Of a stretch of 60,901 nt of DNA, positions 60,591 through 60,901 are shown piece by piece. Under the pieces are notes generated by a model. It searched no databases. It was not told the origin of the DNA and was given only the letters and a program-made list of their open reading frames with translations. How positions within the stretch are numbered: the first letter of the stretch is position 1; every line of letters starts with the position of its first letter. The stretch comes from Bacteroidales bacterium (GTDB lineage Bacteria; Bacteroidota; Bacteroidia; Bacteroidales; UBA1715). The stretch covers positions 1 to 60,901 of the forward strand of contig JAFXAU010000027.1 of NCBI GenBank assembly GCA_017516865.1, written 5' to 3'. A program made the translations under genes and the position numbers.

Positions 60591-60901
60591 CAAAGAACGC
60601 CGGCGACGCTGCATCTTCGCTAAATTTCTTCTCATTCCGCTAAACTCTCGGGGATGGCGCCCCCCACAAACCCTCGCCGCCAAGCCGAGAGTTCTTAACG
60701 CTTCATTCAAAGAAATTTTTAACGCTCATCTGCAAAGTCGCCACGCTATTGTTTGGTGGAGAATAGTACTTCTTTGTTACTTCTTGTTCGTCTGGATTTG
60801 CAATCCAGACGCCTTTGTTCCACTAATCAAAAACATTTGTCAGCACGACAGTCCGACTGAGCCGAGAGGCGTGAAAAAAATCAATGGAGAGAACGTTAAA
60901 A
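60591..60901. other. Non-coding right end of the window
   Basis: No convincing gene. The stretch is GC-richer than its surroundings at 60600-60690 and holds an 8-bp inverted repeat ACTCTCGG / CCGAGAGT (60644-60651, 60685-60692). It looks like repeat-derived spacer continuing from the palindrome at 60559. The palindrome at 60789-60811 is listed separately. Confidence 0.5.
60789..60811. repeat. GGATTTGCAATCC palindrome, copy G
   Basis: A perfect palindrome with arms CGTCTGGATT / AATCCAGACG around TGC, preceded by CTTGTT as in copy A at 54784. Confidence 0.7.

Overview
The window comes from a member of the phylum Bacteroidota, most likely the order Bacteroidales. Three things point there. The first is type IX secretion (T9SS) machinery and cargo: two PorP/SprF-family proteins, a C25 PorU2-like protease, and type A and type B sorting tails. 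The second is promoters of the phylum type, with a -7 box TAnnTTTG and a loose TTG/TTTG at -33. The third is gene content typical of the phylum: fused aspartokinase/homoserine dehydrogenase, MetG with a C-terminal tRNA-binding domain, DUF1573, and the order sigma-54 regulator/lptE/TPR protein/secG. AT-rich intergenic DNA, few Shine-Dalgarno sites and many palindromic dispersed repeats fit the same picture. No plasmid, phage, IS transposase, CRISPR array, tRNA or rRNA gene was found.

Layout. 1-12,000: the tail of a type B T9SS cargo protein, then housekeeping genes mostly on the minus strand (thrA broken by an in-frame amber codon, cysS, an S41 protease, a sigma-54-type response regulator without a DNA-binding domain, heptose-7-phosphate kinase, an MBL hydrolase, a Dus enzyme and a CvfB-like S1 protein). 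12,080-20,083: one 8-kb gene for a 2667-residue secreted glycoside hydrolase family 8 protein with 14 Ig-like repeats, six FIVAR-like helical repeats and a type A tail. 20,400-30,235: envelope and protein-quality genes (DUF1573, sigma-54 regulator, lptE, TPR protein, secG, groES-groEL, S66 peptidase, metG).

30,298-44,127 is a T9SS surface locus: a plus-strand operon (PorP/SprF, TPR/PD40 protein, PorU2-like C25 protease) meets tail-to-tail a minus-strand pair (1484-residue SBBP/PKD/SprB-repeat adhesin with a type B tail, and its own PorP/SprF partner). 44,287-44,519 holds a long rod-like structured RNA with its own promoter, 6S-like in shape. 44,520-48,381 has a small HTH protein, a lipoprotein, an LTA-synthase-like sulfatase-fold enzyme and an EI24 membrane protein. 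48,360-51,986 is a compact six-gene minus-strand cluster built around a VTC polyphosphate-polymerase domain and a DUF4956 membrane protein, with a lipoprotein, two small exported proteins and a DUF2490 outer-membrane-type protein. It is the best candidate here for an uncharacterised envelope system. 52,140-54,669 encodes two lipoproteins (pentapeptide-like; papain-like protease).

54,670-60,901: purB, a cytosolic GH43-like enzyme, a BASS-type transporter and murB, separated by repeat-rich spacers. These spacers hold a strongly supported candidate small RNA (about 57,869-57,992, minus strand), several palindrome families, and an approximately 245-bp heptanucleotide repeat array that runs into the 5' end of the transporter gene.
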